Below are positions 6,316 through 7,304 of a stretch of DNA of 7,304 nucleotides, piece after piece (within the stretch, counting starts at the first letter, position 1; each line of letters starts with the position of its first letter). The notes under the pieces were generated by a model. It did no database searches. It saw only the letters and a list, made by a program, of their open reading frames with translations, and was not told where the DNA came from. A program made the translations under genes and the position numbers. The DNA comes from an uncultured bacterium. GTDB lineage: Bacteria; Actinomycetota; Actinomycetes; S36-B12. The DNA lies in the NCBI GenBank assembly GCA_903954205.1, contig CAJBMR010000338.1, positions 1-7,304 on the forward strand, written 5' to 3'.

Positions 6316-7100
6316 TCGCGGTGGTTGGCGCCGGTGCCATGGGCGAGGTCTTCGTCGCGGGACTGCTGCGAGCAGGGACCGAGCCGCACAGGTTGGTGAT
6401 CGCGGAGAAGCGCGCGGATCGCGCCCACGAGGTGTCGCAACTGCACGGCGTGCGCGCGGTGAGCATCGCGGAGGCAGCGCGTGAAAGCGCGACGATTCTG
6501 CTGCTGGTCAAGCCCCAGGACATCCCCGGCGTACTCGACGAGATGTCAGCGCTCATCGCCGATGGGACCGTCGTGATCTCGCTCGCTGCGGGAGTCCGCC
6601 TTGCCGCCCTGGAGGCGATGCTGCCTCGCGCTGCGGTTGTGCGCGCCATGCCCAATACGCCGGCACTCGTCGACCTCGGCATCACCGCGATCTCTCCGGG
6701 TGACTCCTGCTCGCCGCAGCAGGCCGACTACGTCGAGAGCCTGCTCTCCGCCGTCGGCCCTGTCGTGCGGGTGCCCGAGGACCTCCAGGACGCGGTCACC
6801 GCGACGTCGGGCTCGGGACCGGCGTATGTCTTCCGACTCGTCGAGGCCATGGTCGCGGGAGCGATCGACCTCGGTGTCGACCCCGCGGTTGCCCACCAGC
6901 TCGTGACGCAGACCGTCCTGGGTGCCGCGACGATGGCGGCACGACCGGGTGCGGACCCCGCGGCCCTGCGCGTCCAGGTGACCTCGCCCGGGGGCACCAC
7001 GGCTGCCGCGCTCTCGGTCTTCGACGCGGGAGACCTCATGGGCCTCGTTGCCGACGCCATGCAGGCGGCTCGTGATCGCGGCCGGGAGCTCGGGGCGTGA
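6312..7100 (+). CDS. proC: Pyrroline-5-carboxylate reductase
   Basis: This cytoplasmic enzyme catalyses the last step of proline synthesis, reducing 1-pyrroline-5-carboxylate to L-proline with NAD(P)H. At 262 residues it is full length for the family. The N-terminal Rossmann domain shows VVGAGAMG at 4-11, LLLVKPQD at 63-70 and the RAMPNTPALV loop at 111-120. The C-terminal dimerisation/active-site domain has TSGSGPAYVF at 165-174 and the signature VTSPGGTTAAAL at 223-234. The start is fixed by the glycine loop beginning at residue 6 and by AGGAG 7 nt upstream. It overlaps tetR (ATGA) and the next gene (GTGA), so it is inside an operon. No proA or proB is visible nearby. Nothing looks damaged. 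Confidence 0.97.
   Translation: MIAVVGAGAMGEVFVAGLLRAGTEPHRLVIAEKRADRAHEVSQLHGVRAVSIAEAARESATILLLVKPQDIPGVLDEMSALIADGTVVISLAAGVRLAALEAMLPRAAVVRAMPNTPALVDLGITAISPGDSCSPQQADYVESLLSAVGPVVRVPEDLQDAVTATSGSGPAYVFRLVEAMVAGAIDLGVDPAVAHQLVTQTVLGAATMAARPGADPAALRVQVTSPGGTTAAALSVFDAGDLMGLVADAMQAARDRGRELGA
7084..7088 (+). promoter_or_regulatory. Ribosome-binding site of the acuC-like gene
   Basis: GGGAG lies 8 nt before the GTG at 7097, within the last codons of proC. It supports GTG 7097 as the true start rather than internal start codons such as the ATG near 7194. Confidence 0.6.
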
Positions 7101-7304
7101 GCGACGCGGTCGCGGTCGTCTGGGACGAGGCGCTGCGGGCCTACGACTTCGGCCCCGGCCACCCTCTCGCACCGATCCGCGTCCAGCTCGCCATGAGACT
7201 GGCTCGGGACTTCGGGCTTCTGGACACACCGACGCTGGAGATGCTGACCCCGGTTGTGCCCGCCACGATCGAGCAGATCGCCGCCGTGCATGAGCTCGAG
7301 TACA
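7097..7304 (+). CDS. acuC: AcuC-like histone-deacetylase-family protein, N-terminal part (3' end outside window)
   Basis: Only the first 69 residues are visible. They begin VSDAVAVVWDEALRAYDFGP and continue with GPGHPLAPIRVQLAMRLARD at about 19-38, then HELEY at the edge. The YDFGPGHPxxPxR stretch is the N-terminal hallmark of AcuC, a zinc-dependent deacetylase of the arginase/HDAC fold; in Bacillus AcuC deacetylates acetyl-CoA synthetase. The catalytic histidine pair and zinc ligands lie beyond the window, so activity cannot be confirmed. The GTG overlaps the proC stop (GTGA), indicating translational coupling and one operon. Another HDAC-like deacetylase subtype (for example acetylpolyamine amidohydrolase) is less likely because of the PxR pattern. 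Confidence 0.87.
   Translation, partial: MSDAVAVVWDEALRAYDFGPGHPLAPIRVQLAMRLARDFGLLDTPTLEMLTPVVPATIEQIAAVHELEY

Noticed and set aside
1..7304. CRISPR array, insertion sequence, phage-defence or biosynthetic island
   Set aside because: No regularly spaced repeats, transposase motifs, flanking inverted repeats or atypical composition were seen. The content is housekeeping and resembles a conserved actinobacterial neighbourhood.

Overview
The window comes from a high-GC actinobacterium (Actinomycetota). Codon third positions are strongly G/C, GTG starts are common, several genes look leaderless, and the proteins closely resemble those of the Mycobacterium tuberculosis Rv0495c-Rv0500 neighbourhood. 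That comparison, made from memory, is: cysteine-rich Rv0495c, divergent ppx1 Rv0496, TIM-barrel Rv0498 and proC Rv0500. I cannot name the genus.

Layout. The left part is read on the minus strand: the 5' part of radA (running off the left edge), preceded by a 260-residue cysteine-rich DUF3109-like protein. A gap of only about 27 bp separates this from a plus-strand run that fills the rest of the window: ppx (exopolyphosphatase) - a P-type ATPase of the CtpE type (ATGA overlap) - a TIM-barrel sugar phosphate isomerase/AP-endonuclease-2-like protein (28 nt gap) - a TetR regulator (10 nt gap) - proC (ATGA overlap) - the 5' end of an acuC-like histone-deacetylase-family gene (GTGA overlap, running off the right edge). 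No stretch above 300 bases lacks a gene. The only sizeable gap, about 100 bp between radA and the cysteine-rich gene, holds a probable radA promoter and a small inverted repeat.

How the genes may work together. The plus-strand block is tightly packed and probably co-transcribed at least in part, with internal promoters. It joins polyphosphate/(p)ppGpp-type phosphate metabolism, probable Ca2+ transport, an unassigned metal-dependent TIM-barrel enzyme, a transcription factor, proline synthesis and a probable lysine deacetylase. Three genes (radA, ppx, tetR) have a TANNNT -10 element ending 6-7 nt before the start codon, which is the layout of leaderless actinobacterial transcripts. In the tetR case the -10 element contains the stop codon of the upstream gene.

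I see no CRISPR array, mobile element, tRNA/rRNA, toxin-antitoxin or phage-defence signature. This is mostly core chromosome. The points most worth a second look are the CtpE-like pump coupled to ppx, the uncharacterised cysteine-rich protein, the altered RadA motif and the start/promoter architecture.
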